Shown here in pieces: positions 54,073 through 62,941 of a stretch of 64,000 nucleotides of DNA. The stretch comes from Methylobacter sp. (GTDB taxonomy: Bacteria > Pseudomonadota > Gammaproteobacteria > Methylococcales > Methylomonadaceae): assembly GCA_030679035.1 (NCBI GenBank), contig JAUXTH010000116.1, positions 19,729 through 83,728 on the forward strand, given 5' to 3'. The notes below the pieces were generated by a model. The model saw nothing but the letters and a program-made list of their open reading frames with translations. It made no database searches and was not told where the DNA came from. Both the position numbers and the translations under genes were made by a program. Numbering within the stretch: the stretch's first letter is position 1; the number at the start of each line of letters is the position of its first letter.

Positions 54073-54642
54073 GTGTCTGAATAAGGGTTAAAACAAAGCG
54101 GATTTGTTAAAAGAATTTTTATACGGCTAATCATTACATAACAATCGCTCAGGTGTTCATTGTTATACGCAAGTTTATCGTGGGGGCATCATACCGGCAT
54201 GGACGGTAACTTTCGAAACGCGCACATTCTTTAGAGGTCCGGATGGCTGCGACTTTTTATATCCTTGATGTTGTCCCTAATTATAAAGAAAAATTCACTT
54301 ATACTCGATTTTTTACCTCATTCATCAATTATCGTTTTTTTTGCATTGATTTGGCAGGAACCTATTATAATTAGGCGCTTTATTTTACCGTGAGCAGTGC
54401 GCAGAATTTTAACTGTGGCTTAGATGTAATAAGCCGAATAATCTGTTGTTTTTTGCATACAGATAGGCGTTCTGGGCGTGGTAAATTCTTTAGTCATTGA
54501 TAAGTAAAGGTTAATTAATGATTAAAAAATGTCGTTAAAACTTGTAGGGAATTGGTTTAACTGCTACTATTGATCGTGGAAGTTAGGCTTTGTTGTATTA
54601 AAGCAAATTTTTGTAAAATAATAACCTCATGAGGGGGAATAA
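54073..54642. other. long gene-free upstream region of the outer-membrane protein gene
   Basis: 570 nt. Visible items: a perfect 8-bp inverted repeat ATAACAAT (54138-54145) / ATTGTTAT (54159-54166), possibly an operator or hairpin near the thiO start; a TATAAT at 54366-54371 with TTGCAT 19 nt upstream, a possible promoter; and a GAGGGGGA ribosome site just before 54643. If the promoter at 54366 is real the mRNA has a leader of about 270 nt. No convincing small ORF or known riboswitch seen. Confidence 0.5.
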
Positions 54643-55587
54643 ATGATCAATAAAACTAAACTGGCGCTGGGCATTGCGGCGACATTAACAATGACCGGTG
54701 CATTGGTTTCTCCGCAAGCGATGGCGCATTCAAAAGCTGATCGCGTTGCAGAAGCGACAAGCAACAAAGTGGATGCCTTGCAGGCTCAACTCCAGGCCAT
54801 GCAAGCTGAATTAAGCGGCTTGAAAGCGGATCGTTCACGTACTCATGCCGAGGCCGGCAAGGTTCAGGAACTGGATCAGTGGATGGCTTCGGTTAAATCT
54901 GCGCCAAAAGACAAAAGAAGCAAAGACAACATGGTGTTCTTCCGTGGCGGTTTTGCTCAGAATTTCTCAAACAGAGATGACATTCTGACTATGAATCAGA
55001 CGATTCTTGGTAATGCAGGTGGTGGGCGTGATATGTCCGCCAGTAAGAACGCATATGATATAGGCGCCGGTTTCGATTTTAGCTTGAACGATAATCTGTT
55101 TGGCTTGATGGATAACACCGAAGTCTTGGCTGAGTTAATGTTTGAGTACAAAAAGTTTGGTACGCAACATTCGCAACTAAATGGCGTACCTAGCAACACT
55201 CTTTGCGCCGTTGGTGGTGCTACGGGCGCTCTTACTGGTACTGCTGCTCTTGGTACTGCTGCTTCGGGAGCAACTGGAAGAAACTGTCAGGATGTTACTG
55301 TCAGCCAGTTTACCTTAGCCGCTGCGCCAAAAGTCAAATTTATGAAAGGCAGTGCTTTGAGACCGTGGGTGATTCCAGTGGGTCTTGCAGTACACGTTAT
55401 CAGTCCGCCATCTAATGGTGTGACGGTATTTAATCCAGGCGCAATGTTTGCACTCGGTGCGGATTATAAAATCTGGAAAGAAGTTTATGTTGGTGCTGAC
55501 GCGCGTTACCATTGGACAGCTAGTGATGCTGACGGCGTAAAAACTGACGGCTACACCGCCGGCGGTTACCTCGGTATTGGTTTCTAA
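54643..55587 (+). CDS. outer-membrane beta-barrel protein with N-terminal coiled coil
   Basis: 314 residues. Signal peptide with cleavage after QAMA (residue 28). Residues about 33-62 form a short coiled coil (VDALQAQLQAMQAELSGLKA) as in trimeric or peptidoglycan-associated porins, then a barrel-like domain ending GGYLGIGF with the terminal Phe required by the Bam machinery. A central Gly/Ala/Thr-rich loop (TGALTGTAALGTAASGATG) is flanked by two Cys (CAVGG and CQD) that may form a disulphide. Specific function unknown. Strong ribosome site and strong terminator suggest an abundant protein. Confidence 0.75.
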   Translation: MINKTKLALGIAATLTMTGALVSPQAMAHSKADRVAEATSNKVDALQAQLQAMQAELSGLKADRSRTHAEAGKVQELDQWMASVKSAPKDKRSKDNMVFFRGGFAQNFSNRDDILTMNQTILGNAGGGRDMSASKNAYDIGAGFDFSLNDNLFGLMDNTEVLAELMFEYKKFGTQHSQLNGVPSNTLCAVGGATGALTGTAALGTAASGATGRNCQDVTVSQFTLAAAPKVKFMKGSALRPWVIPVGLAVHVISPPSNGVTVFNPGAMFALGADYKIWKEVYVGADARYHWTASDADGVKTDGYTAGGYLGIGF

Positions 55588-55610
55588 GCAAAGCGCTTAA
55601 AAACAAATCC

Positions 55611-55644
55611 AAAAAGGGAGGGTTTCAAACCCCTCCCTTTTTTT
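55611..55644 (+). terminator. Rho-independent terminator after the outer-membrane protein gene
   Basis: AAAAAGGGAGGGTTT, a short CAA loop and ACCCCTCCCTTTTTTT form a strong hairpin with T-tract 24 nt after the stop codon. Confidence 0.9.
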
Positions 55645-55730
55645 ATGCTTAAAAAAGAGGTGCTTGGTATCGTCATTAATATAAGCGCCTTTTTCTTTAC
55701 AGTTGGTATGGCAAAGCCTTATGATGACTC

Positions 55731-55751
55731 CTTATTTAGTACCAAATAAAG
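55731..55751 (+). promoter_or_regulatory. possible autoregulatory operator of the second toxin-antitoxin pair
   Basis: CTTATTTAGTACCAAATAAA plus G is an imperfect palindrome (arms CTTATTT and AAATAAAG) 13 nt before the antitoxin start. Such sites are usual for Phd/RelB-type antitoxins; not proven here. Confidence 0.4.
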
Positions 55752-55764
55752 ACAGGAGGCGGTT

Positions 55765-56040
55765 GTGGGCATTTTGCAGGATATTCGGCCAGTGAGTTAT
55801 TTAAAATCCAAGTCTGCTGATATTTTAAAACAGGTTAATGAAACGCATAGACCCATTATTATTACGCAGAATGGAGAGCCCAAAGCGGTGTTGCAAGACC
55901 CGGAAAGTTACGAAAATATGAGAAATGCCATTGGTTTACTTAAACTTCTTTCTCTGGCAGAAGAGGATATAAGGCAAGGCAAGACGGTTGCTCAAGATCA
56001 GGTTTTTCAAAAACTAGAGAAACTTTTGGATTTAAAGTGA
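55765..56040 (+). CDS. Phd/YefM-type antitoxin
   Basis: 91 residues from GTG 55765, with AGGAGG 6 nt upstream. The N-terminal DNA-binding part fits the Phd/YefM fold: VSYLKSKSADILKQVNETHRPIIITQNGEPKAVL. The C-terminal acidic helix (SLAEEDIRQGKTVAQDQVFQ) would wrap the toxin. The stop overlaps the toxin start (GTGA). Separated from the preceding gene by a strong terminator. Confidence 0.88.
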   Translation: MGILQDIRPVSYLKSKSADILKQVNETHRPIIITQNGEPKAVLQDPESYENMRNAIGLLKLLSLAEEDIRQGKTVAQDQVFQKLEKLLDLK

Positions 56041-56387
56041 GTGCCGATTATCAGGTAATATGGGCTAAGGCCGCAGAAAGCGATGTGGCCGAAATCATTG
56101 AATATATCATGCAAAACAGCCCCGCCAATGCACATGAAGTATTTAACAAGATTAAGCTAAAAACAGAAAATCTGGCTTTATTGCCGGATAGAGGCCGGGT
56201 TGTTCCTGAGCTGTTTAGTCAGGGTATTTCTTTGTACAGGGAAATAATTATTGCACCCTGGAGAGTTATCTATCGAATAGCTGAAAAAACAGTTTTTATT
56301 TTAGCCGTGATAGATTCTCGTCGTAATGTAGAAGATGTTTTATTAGAGCATTTGATTCGAATGAACAATGAAAAACCTTTATCCTGA
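56037..56387 (+). CDS. RelE/ParE superfamily toxin
   Basis: 116 residues from GTG 56037, overlapping the antitoxin by 4 nt. ParE/RelE-like pattern: YQVIWAKAAESDVAEIIEYI, ALLPDRGRVVPEL, YREIIIAPWRVIYRI and VFILAVIDSRRNVEDVL. ParE-type toxins poison gyrase, RelE-type cut mRNA; residues do not settle which, though the R-V-P-E-L and YREIII...YRI pattern is ParE-like. Its 3' end overlaps the proline iminopeptidase start by 20 nt, so it probably inserted upstream of that gene. Confidence 0.88.
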   Translation: MSADYQVIWAKAAESDVAEIIEYIMQNSPANAHEVFNKIKLKTENLALLPDRGRVVPELFSQGISLYREIIIAPWRVIYRIAEKTVFILAVIDSRRNVEDVLLEHLIRMNNEKPLS

Positions 56388-57315
56388 AATACTCCCCTAC
56401 CACAGTTTTTTCCTCGAAACCGGCAGCAAACATGCGGTTTATGTGGAGCAAAGCGGCAATCCTGACGGCATTCCGGTTGTTTTTCTGCATGGCGGGCCGT
56501 GTTCCGGAACTAAACCTGATCACCGGCGTTTTTTTAATCCCGAACTGTATCGCATTATCCTATTTGATCAGCGCGGCTGCGGATTGTCGCTGCCTTTTGG
56601 TGATCTGGAAAACAATACTACCCAGGATTTAATTGATGATATGGAGCGTATTCGTAACGAGCTGGCTATAACTCAATGGCTGGTGTTTGGCGGTTCGTGG
56701 GGCGGGGCGCTGGCCTTGCTGTATGCCCAGCAGCATCAAGACAAAGTCATGGGCTTGATTATTCGCGGTGTGTTTTTAGTGCGGCAGCAGGATTTGGATT
56801 GGTTTGCCAGAGACGGCGCAGGCAGGATTTATCCAGAGCAATGGCAGCGCTTGCTTGAAAGCATTCCTGAGCAGGAGCGGGACAATCTGGTTCCGGGGCT
56901 GTGCGATGTGTTATGGGGCGAGGACGAGGTGGCGCAAAGACGGGCCGCCAAGGAATGGATGGCTTGGGGTAGTCAGGTGTCATTAGGCCAGGATTATCAG
57001 CCGAGCCCGAAAGGCGAACATGTGACGGAGCTTATGATTAAGCAGGCGCGCATGGAATTGCATTATGCCAAGCATCGTTATTTTTTGGAGGAAAACCAGA
57101 TCCTGGACAACTGTGGCGGTTTGGCTGAAATTCCAACGGTGATCATTCATGGGCGCTATGATTTTGTTTGCCCGATGGAAGCCGGTTACCGTCTGCATAA
57201 AGCATTGCCGAAGGCCGAATATATCGTATTGCCCAATGCCGGGCATGTCGCTCAGGGCCAGGAAATGATCGATGCGCTGGTTGCGGCAACTGACAAGTTT
57301 GCAGAGCAACTATGA
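56368..57315 (+). CDS. pip: proline iminopeptidase
   Basis: 315 residues. Alpha/beta hydrolase of family S33: VVFLHGGPCSGTKPDHRRFF, LFDQRGCGLSLP, the nucleophile elbow FGGSWGGALALLYA (Ser near 112), Asp in IIHGRYDFVCP and His in LPNAGHV. It removes N-terminal proline from peptides in the cytoplasm. Its first 20 nt lie within the toxin gene, which provides the upstream ribosome region. Confidence 0.93.
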   Translation: MKNLYPEILPYHSFFLETGSKHAVYVEQSGNPDGIPVVFLHGGPCSGTKPDHRRFFNPELYRIILFDQRGCGLSLPFGDLENNTTQDLIDDMERIRNELAITQWLVFGGSWGGALALLYAQQHQDKVMGLIIRGVFLVRQQDLDWFARDGAGRIYPEQWQRLLESIPEQERDNLVPGLCDVLWGEDEVAQRRAAKEWMAWGSQVSLGQDYQPSPKGEHVTELMIKQARMELHYAKHRYFLEENQILDNCGGLAEIPTVIIHGRYDFVCPMEAGYRLHKALPKAEYIVLPNAGHVAQGQEMIDALVAATDKFAEQL

Positions 57316-57384
57316 CGATACGCAGAAATTTGCATTCAACCGCCCCATAAAGCCGTAAATGCTTTATCATTGGCTAAACTAAAA

Positions 57385-57512
57385 AATAGAACACGGATGA
57401 CACGGATTGGACAGATTTACGCGGATTTTTAAAAAGCTGAAGACAAGTTTGTTATGCGCTTTTAAATCAGTGCTTATCCGTTTAATCCGTGTCATCAGCG
57501 TTCCATATATAT
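57385..57512. repeat. long imperfect inverted repeat, family copy 3
   Basis: Left arm AATAGAACACGGATGACACG and right arm TTAATCCGTGTCATCAGCGT with the same AT-rich interior (GTTTGTTATGCGCTTTTAAA) as copy 2 at 9836-9960. Between pip and kdsD. Confidence 0.85.
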
Positions 57513-57541
57513 ACTTAGCCGCTGCTGAATAGTTACGATAA

Positions 57542-58519
57542 ATGAAATTACACGATCAAAAGCTCCTCGAACTGGGCTTAGCAGTTATTCAGGTGGAAGC
57601 GCAGGCGATTGCCGCATTAGCCGAGCAGATTAATGATGATTTTGTGCTTGCCTGCAAGTTAATGTTTAACTGTAAAGGCCGCGTTGTGGTTACCGGCATG
57701 GGCAAATCGGGGCATATTGCCGGTAAAATAGCCGCGACTTTGGCCAGTACCGGAACGCCTGCGTTTTTTGTACATTCGGGTGAAGCCAGCCATGGTGATT
57801 TGGGTATGATTACCCAGCATGATGTAGTGCTGGCCTTATCAAATTCCGGGGAAACCGAGGAAGTTTTAACGATACTGCCGATTATCAAACGGCTGGGCGT
57901 ACCGTTAATAGCGCTGACCGGCAACCCCAATTCAACGCTGGCCAAGTTTGCGACTACCCATATCAACGTGGCTGTTGAGCAAGAAGCTTGTCCGCTGGGT
58001 CTTGCGCCGACCTCCAGCACCACTGCTGCGTTGGTTATGGGCGATGCGCTAGCCGTTTCGCTGCTTGAAGCGCGGGGCTTTACCCGCGATGATTTTGCCT
58101 TATCTCATCCCGGCGGCAGTTTAGGGCGGCGACTGTTATTGATGGTCGCCGATATTATGCATGCCGAAGACAAAGTGCCGTCTGTACCTGAGTCTGCACT
58201 TATCAGCCACGCTTTGCTGGAAATGACCGAGAAAAAGCTGGGCATGACGGCGATAGTCGATGCGGATAATCGCGTCACCGGCATTTTTACCGACGGCGAT
58301 TTGCGGCGGATGCTGGGCAGGAATCTTGATGTGCACAAGACCTCAATTACCGAAGTCATGACCCCGAATTGTGCGGTGATTTCGGCGGATATTCTGGCCG
58401 CTGAAGCGATGCAAATTATGGAGCAAAAAAAGATTAACGCGTTAATCGTCGTTGATGGGCAGCACAGGGCGATAGGCGCTTTGAATATGCATGACCTGAT
58501 TCGTGCGGGAATTGTCTGA
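57542..58519 (+). CDS. kdsD: arabinose-5-phosphate isomerase KdsD
   Basis: 325 residues. N-terminal SIS domain (about 40-175) with VVVTGMGKSGHIAGKIAATLASTGTPAFFVH and LSNSGETEEVLTILP, ALTGNPNSTLAKFA; two CBS domains (about 210-325) with HALLEMTEKKLGMTAIVD and INALIVVDGQHRAIGALNMHDL. It converts ribulose-5-phosphate to arabinose-5-phosphate for Kdo synthesis. Its stop overlaps the kdsC start by one base. Confidence 0.96.
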   Translation: MKLHDQKLLELGLAVIQVEAQAIAALAEQINDDFVLACKLMFNCKGRVVVTGMGKSGHIAGKIAATLASTGTPAFFVHSGEASHGDLGMITQHDVVLALSNSGETEEVLTILPIIKRLGVPLIALTGNPNSTLAKFATTHINVAVEQEACPLGLAPTSSTTAALVMGDALAVSLLEARGFTRDDFALSHPGGSLGRRLLLMVADIMHAEDKVPSVPESALISHALLEMTEKKLGMTAIVDADNRVTGIFTDGDLRRMLGRNLDVHKTSITEVMTPNCAVISADILAAEAMQIMEQKKINALIVVDGQHRAIGALNMHDLIRAGIV

Positions 58520-59061
58520 TGACCGGAGCAGATAACATGCAGTTGGTTGTGGAAAAAGCCAAGAAGCTGAAGTTATTGATTTTGGATGTGGACGGGGTAT
58601 TAACGGACGGCAAACTTTTCTTTGATAACGACGGCAACGAATACAAATCATTTCATGCGCAGGATGGTCACGGTATCAAAATGTTGCGGCAGACCGGTGT
58701 CGAGGTTGCGGTGATTTCCGGGCGCAAATCGAAATCGGTTGCACTGCGGATGAAAAACCTGGGTATTGAGCACGTTTATCAGGGCCACGAAAATAAAATC
58801 GCCGCGTTTAATGAGATTATTGGGCTTATAGGCATAACGCCGGAACAGGCGGCGCATGTCGGTGATGATGTCATAGATTTGCCGGTAATGATTAGGGTGG
58901 GGCTCGCGATTGCGGTTAATGATGCCAATTTTGCCGTTAAACAACATGCCGATTGGTGTACGACATTGCCTGGAGGTCAGGGCGCGGTCAGGGAAGTTTG
59001 TGATTTTATTATGCAGGCGCAAGGCCATTTTGATGAAATGTTGAATGCTTATCTAAAATGA
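58519..59061 (+). CDS. kdsC: Kdo-8-phosphate phosphatase KdsC
   Basis: 180 residues. HAD phosphatase type C0: LLILDVDGVLTDGKLFF with the nucleophile Asp, then VISGRKSKSV, and VGDDVIDLPVM for Mg binding. It releases Kdo from Kdo-8-phosphate. Overlaps lptC by 4 nt (ATGA), the classical order. Confidence 0.96.
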   Translation: MTGADNMQLVVEKAKKLKLLILDVDGVLTDGKLFFDNDGNEYKSFHAQDGHGIKMLRQTGVEVAVISGRKSKSVALRMKNLGIEHVYQGHENKIAAFNEIIGLIGITPEQAAHVGDDVIDLPVMIRVGLAIAVNDANFAVKQHADWCTTLPGGQGAVREVCDFIMQAQGHFDEMLNAYLK

Positions 59062-59627
59062 CCCGGCTAAATGGACACTATAATTATCTGTACCTGCTCA
59101 TTATCGCGGTAATGAGCTGGTGGCTGGTCAAGTTGACCGGTTCGGATGAGCTTGGTCGTATAGCGGTGCCGGCACACAGTCCCGATTATTTCAGCAAGGG
59201 TTATACGAAATGGGAAATGAGCGAACTGGGCCGGCCAAAAAGTAAGTTGATTGCCGATGACATGGTTCATTACAGCGATGACAACATCACGCACTTAGTC
59301 AATCCAGTGATGTATTTTTATAACGAGGAAGCGCCGCCGTGGATAATTAAATCCGCAACCGGTGATTTGTCGGCAGATGGCAAGGATTTGTTGTTGAATG
59401 GCAAGGTCTATGTTGACAGGGCTGCGGCTGAGGGTGTCAGGGAGCTTAAAATCTATACTTTCGATTTAAAGGTAAAGCCGGAAATCAGTTATGCAGAGAC
59501 GGATGCCTGGGCAGAGCTAATCAGTTTGCCAAGTTGGACGACAGGGGTTGGTATGAAAATAACTTTTGCGGAACCGATTCGTCTGGAATTGCTCTCTAAT
59601 GTAAAGGGTAACTATGAAACAAAATAA
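59058..59627 (+). CDS. lptC: LPS export protein LptC
   Basis: 189 residues. Single N-terminal membrane helix (YNYLYLLIIAVMSWWLV) and a periplasmic beta-jellyroll domain with the DUF1239 pattern, including YFSKGYTKWEMSELGRPKSK and WIIKSATGDLSADGKDLLLNG. It bridges LptBFG to LptA. Position between kdsC and lptA and a 14-nt overlap with lptA support the call. Confidence 0.93.
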   Translation: MTRLNGHYNYLYLLIIAVMSWWLVKLTGSDELGRIAVPAHSPDYFSKGYTKWEMSELGRPKSKLIADDMVHYSDDNITHLVNPVMYFYNEEAPPWIIKSATGDLSADGKDLLLNGKVYVDRAAAEGVRELKIYTFDLKVKPEISYAETDAWAELISLPSWTTGVGMKITFAEPIRLELLSNVKGNYETK

Positions 59628-60216
59628 AAAATCTCGCGGGCTTGCGCTACGCGGGAGTGGCTGTTGTTTGCTGGTATTGGCGCTTTTTAGTGCAGGTGTT
59701 TGCGCCTTGGAAAGCGACGGCGATCAGCCGATTATTATCGATTCGGATAGGGCGACTTACGACGATGTAAAAGCCATCAGCACTTATACGGGCAATGTGG
59801 TCTCGATTCAGGGCAGTATCAAGGTGGACTCGGATAAGCTGGTGGTCTATTTTATCGACGGCGAAGCCGACAAAATGGTGTTTACCGGTAATAAGGCAAA
59901 ATTTAAACAAACGCCTCACGAGGGCGACCAGGATATAACCGGCGAAGCGCTAACCGGTGAGTATTATCCTAAAAAGAATTTGTTGATTCTGATTGATAAA
60001 GCCACCGTCTGGCAGGGCAGCGGAGCTTATTCAAGTGACTTTATTGAATATGATCTAAAAACTTCGCTGGTTAAAGCGGGGGAAAAAGAGACGGCCAGTA
60101 AACGCGTCCATGTCGTATTGCAACCGAAAGATAAGGAAGAGCCGAAAGCTAAAGAAGGGCCGAAAGCTAAAGAAGAACCGCCAGTGCCAGAACAGCCGCC
60201 TGCGAAGGATAAATGA
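59614..60216 (+). CDS. lptA: LPS periplasmic bridge protein LptA, with charged repeat tail
   Basis: 200 residues. Signal peptide (about 1-30, ending GVCA), then the OstA-like jellyroll: PIIIDSDRATYDDVKAISTYTGNV, GSIKVDSDKLVVYF and GEYYPKKNLLILID. It carries LPS across the periplasm. The last 30 residues are a low-complexity tail with imperfect KAKEGP/KAKEEP repeats, rich in Lys, Glu and Pro, absent from typical LptA. DNA there has a tandem unit containing CCGAAAGCTAAAGAA twice. Confidence 0.93.
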   Translation: MKQNKKSRGLALRGSGCCLLVLALFSAGVCALESDGDQPIIIDSDRATYDDVKAISTYTGNVVSIQGSIKVDSDKLVVYFIDGEADKMVFTGNKAKFKQTPHEGDQDITGEALTGEYYPKKNLLILIDKATVWQGSGAYSSDFIEYDLKTSLVKAGEKETASKRVHVVLQPKDKEEPKAKEGPKAKEEPPVPEQPPAKDK

Positions 60217-60290
60217 TAAGGCGAAAGGCTAAGGGCAAAAGGCGAAAAATGCCAAACAATTTCCTTTATTCTTTCTTCCGCCTTGTGCAA
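60217..60290. repeat. inverted repeat (AGGCGAAAGGC type), copy 1
   Basis: AAGGCGAAAGGCTAAGGGCA and AAAGGCGAAAAATGCC on the left, TTCTTTCTTCCGCCTT on the right, in the gap between lptA and lptB. A close relative is at 62866-62933. Confidence 0.6.
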
Positions 60291-60316
60291 CCTTGAATTT
60301 TGAACCCTGATTAAAA

Positions 60317-61042
60317 ATGACCAGACTAGCCGCAAAACAGCTGATTAAAAACTACAATAAACGCAATGTGGTTAACGGTGTCTCGTTGCATGTTGATACC
60401 GGGGAAGTCGTCGGTCTGCTGGGACCTAACGGTGCAGGAAAAACCACCAGCTTTTATATGCTGGTAGGCCTGATTAAAGCCGATGAAGGCGAGATTACTT
60501 TGGATTCACAAGATATTACCCACCATCCGATGCATTTGAGGGCGCAGTTAGGGATAGGCTACTTGCCTCAGGAGCCCTCGGTTTTTCGTAAACTGAGTGT
60601 GGCGGATAATTTACGCGCAGTGTTACAAATTCGTAATGACTTAACTGAAGGCCAGGCGGAACTGGTGATTGAGGAATTGTTGCAGGAGTTTCATATCCTA
60701 CATTTGCGCGATCAAATTGCCTTGGGCCTGTCGGGCGGTGAACGGCGGCGGGTCGAAATTGCCCGGGCATTGGCGACTAACCCTCAATTTATATTATTGG
60801 ACGAACCTTTTGCCGGGGTTGATCCAATATCGGTAGATGATATTAAAAAAATCATAGAGCATTTGAAATATCGCGGCATAGGCGTATTGATTACCGAACA
60901 TAATGTCAGGGAAACGCTAGGCATTTGCGATCGTGCGTATATACTTAACGACGGCCGTGTGATTGCAGAAGGCGGGGCGGAAGAAATCGTTGCCAATAAG
61001 GAAGTGCGTAAAGTTTATTTAGGCAATAACTTTAGCCTTTAG
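60317..61042 (+). CDS. lptB: LPS export ATPase LptB
   Basis: 241 residues. ABC ATPase: Walker [17 protein letters not shown] near residue 36, Q-loop [15 protein letters not shown], signature [15 protein letters not shown] near 137, Walker [17 protein letters not shown] and switch His in LITEHNVRE. It powers LPS extraction with LptFG, which are not in this window. Preceded by a repeat that separates it from lptA by 100 nt. Confidence 0.97.
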   Translation: MTRLAAKQLIKNYNKRNVVNGVSLHVDTGEVVGLLGPNGAGKTTSFYMLVGLIKADEGEITLDSQDITHHPMHLRAQLGIGYLPQEPSVFRKLSVADNLRAVLQIRNDLTEGQAELVIEELLQEFHILHLRDQIALGLSGGERRRVEIARALATNPQFILLDEPFAGVDPISVDDIKKIIEHLKYRGIGVLITEHNVRETLGICDRAYILNDGRVIAEGGAEEIVANKEVRKVYLGNNFSL

Positions 61043-61076
61043 CCATGTACCTTTAATCTTGCATCTTTAACCTGAA

Positions 61077-62522
61077 ATGAAACAATCCTTAAATCTTCGA
61101 CTGGGACAACAACTGTCCATGACGCCGCAATTGCAGCAGGCGATCAAGTTGCTGCAGATGTCGACATTAGAGTTGCAGCAGGAGATTCAACAGGCTCTTG
61201 AGTCCAATATGATGCTGGAAGTTAATGAGGAAGAAAGTGCCGCTCAGGAAGCCGAAATAACGCCCGAGAGAAAAATCGATAATGCGGATTCGCTGACCAG
61301 CCAAGGTTCGCAAACGGATATACCCGATGAGCTGCCGATCGATTCATCCTGGGACGATGTTTATGAATACGCGATGGAGTCGGGGGGGAGTTCCGCCGAG
61401 ACGGTTGAATTTGAAACCCAGCGCAGCAAATCCTCAACCTTGCTGGATCATTTGTTATGGCAAGTGGAACTGACCTCGTTTTCAGAGCGGGATCACGCCA
61501 TTGCGATGGCTATCATCGATTCAATCAACGAAGACGGTTACCTGATCAGCAGTCCCGAAGAAATTTTTCAAGGCTTGCAAAGCCAGTTAGAAGACCTGGA
61601 TTTCGACGAAGTGAATGCGGTGTTGCACAGGGTGCAAAATTTTGACCCGGCCGGTATTGCAGCGATTGATTTAAAGGATTGCTTGAGATTGCAGATACAG
61701 CAGTTGCCGGAGTCCACGCCTTATAAAGATGAGGCGCTGATTCTGGTTACCCGTTACCTGGACTTGCTGGCTACCCATGAGCAGTCAAAGCTGATGCGTA
61801 AATTGGGCGTGACCGAGCGGCAACTGGACGAGGTGGTGGCATTAATCAGAACCCTGGATCCCAAGCCGGGCGCGCAGATACAGGAAACGGATTCCGAATA
61901 TGTGATCCCCGATGTCTACGTGGTCAAGCGGAACGATAAATGGCAAGTCAACCTGAATCCCGACATAGCGCCAAAATTGCGCGTCAATCCCTTTTATTCC
62001 AGCATGATAAAAAGGGCGGATAACAGCAAGGACAATACCTGCATGAAAGATCATTTGCAGGAAGCCAGATGGTTTATCAAAAGTCTCCAGAGTCGTAACG
62101 ACACCTTATTGCGCGTCGCCCGGTGCATCGTGGAAAAGCAGACCGGGTTTCTTGAGCATGGGTCTATTGCGATGAAGTCGATGGTGTTGAGGGATATTGC
62201 AGAAGAACTTGAATTGCACGAGTCGACCATCTCCAGGGTGACCACGCAAAAATATATGCATACTCCCAACGGCATCGTCGAATTTAAGTATTTCTTTTCC
62301 AGTCATGTTTCAACGGAAGGCGGAGGGGAATGTTCATCGACGGCCATCAGGGCGTTTATTAAAGAGCTCATCAGCAATGAAAATCTGGCAAAACCGCTAA
62401 GTGATAGTAAAATAGCCGAGCTATTAAAAGAAAAGGGCATCAATGTTGCTAGAAGGACAATTGCCAAGTATCGTGAAGCGATGCTCATTTCATCATCAAG
62501 TCAGCGTAAGCGCATCTTATAG
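61077..62522 (+). CDS. rpoN: RNA polymerase sigma-54 factor
   Basis: 481 residues. Region I (1-50) starts MKQSLNLRLGQQLSMTPQLQ, an acidic region II, the core-binding and HTH regions (AEELELHESTISRVTTQKYM), and the RpoN box RRTIAKYREAM near the C-terminus that reads the -24 element. Directs nitrogen- and motility-type enhancer-dependent transcription. Follows lptB as in most gammaproteobacteria. Confidence 0.97.
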   Translation: MKQSLNLRLGQQLSMTPQLQQAIKLLQMSTLELQQEIQQALESNMMLEVNEEESAAQEAEITPERKIDNADSLTSQGSQTDIPDELPIDSSWDDVYEYAMESGGSSAETVEFETQRSKSSTLLDHLLWQVELTSFSERDHAIAMAIIDSINEDGYLISSPEEIFQGLQSQLEDLDFDEVNAVLHRVQNFDPAGIAAIDLKDCLRLQIQQLPESTPYKDEALILVTRYLDLLATHEQSKLMRKLGVTERQLDEVVALIRTLDPKPGAQIQETDSEYVIPDVYVVKRNDKWQVNLNPDIAPKLRVNPFYSSMIKRADNSKDNTCMKDHLQEARWFIKSLQSRNDTLLRVARCIVEKQTGFLEHGSIAMKSMVLRDIAEELELHESTISRVTTQKYMHTPNGIVEFKYFFSSHVSTEGGGECSSTAIRAFIKELISNENLAKPLSDSKIAELLKEKGINVARRTIAKYREAMLISSSSQRKRIL

Positions 62523-62573
62523 CGCAGCCTGCACCCAAAAAACCAAATCATTCATCATTAAGGAGTTCAACTC

Positions 62574-62864
62574 ATGCAAGTCATCGTAACAGGCCATCAT
62601 CTTGAAGTAACCGACGCATTGAAAACGCACATCGACTCAAAATTTGAAAAATTAGCACGTCATTTTGATAATGTTACCGATGTACATGTTATTTTAAGCG
62701 TGGAAAAGTTAGTTCAAAAGGCCGAGGCAACGTTGCAATTGAGCGGCGCTAAATTGTTCGCCGAAGACCATCAGGAAGATATGTATGCCGCTATAGATGC
62801 GATGGTGGATAAACTGGATCGCCAAATCGCCAAGCATAAAGAAAAAACTGCGCAGCATAGATAA
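62574..62864 (+). CDS. hpf: ribosome hibernation promoting factor, short form
   Basis: 96 residues. S30AE/YfiA domain: MQVIVTGHHLEVTDALKTHI, FEKLARHFDNVTDVHVILSVE, AEATLQLSGAKLFAEDHQEDMYAAID. Short HPF that promotes 100S ribosome dimers together with RMF in stationary phase. AAGGAGTTC ribosome site. Directly follows rpoN, as expected. Confidence 0.95.
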   Translation: MQVIVTGHHLEVTDALKTHIDSKFEKLARHFDNVTDVHVILSVEKLVQKAEATLQLSGAKLFAEDHQEDMYAAIDAMVDKLDRQIAKHKEKTAQHR

Positions 62865-62865
62865 G

Positions 62866-62933
62866 GTAGGCAAAAGACGAAAGGCGAAAGGCTGAAAAAG
62901 CTTTCTTTGCCTTTCGCCCTTGGCCCTTCGCCT
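62866..62933. repeat. inverted repeat (AGGCGAAAGGC type), copy 2, where ptsN is expected
   Basis: CGAAAGGCGAAAGGCTG and GCCTTTCGCCCTTGGCCCTT pair as AAGGCGAAAG/CTTTCGCCCTT. It fills most of the 77-nt gap between hpf and rapZ, a spot where many relatives carry ptsN. Confidence 0.8.
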
Positions 62934-62941
62934 GATTTCTT

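Noticed and set aside
54238..54369. Small ORF starting ATGGCTGCGACT
   Set aside because: About 43 codons, no ribosome site, AT-rich chance frame overlapping the putative promoter.
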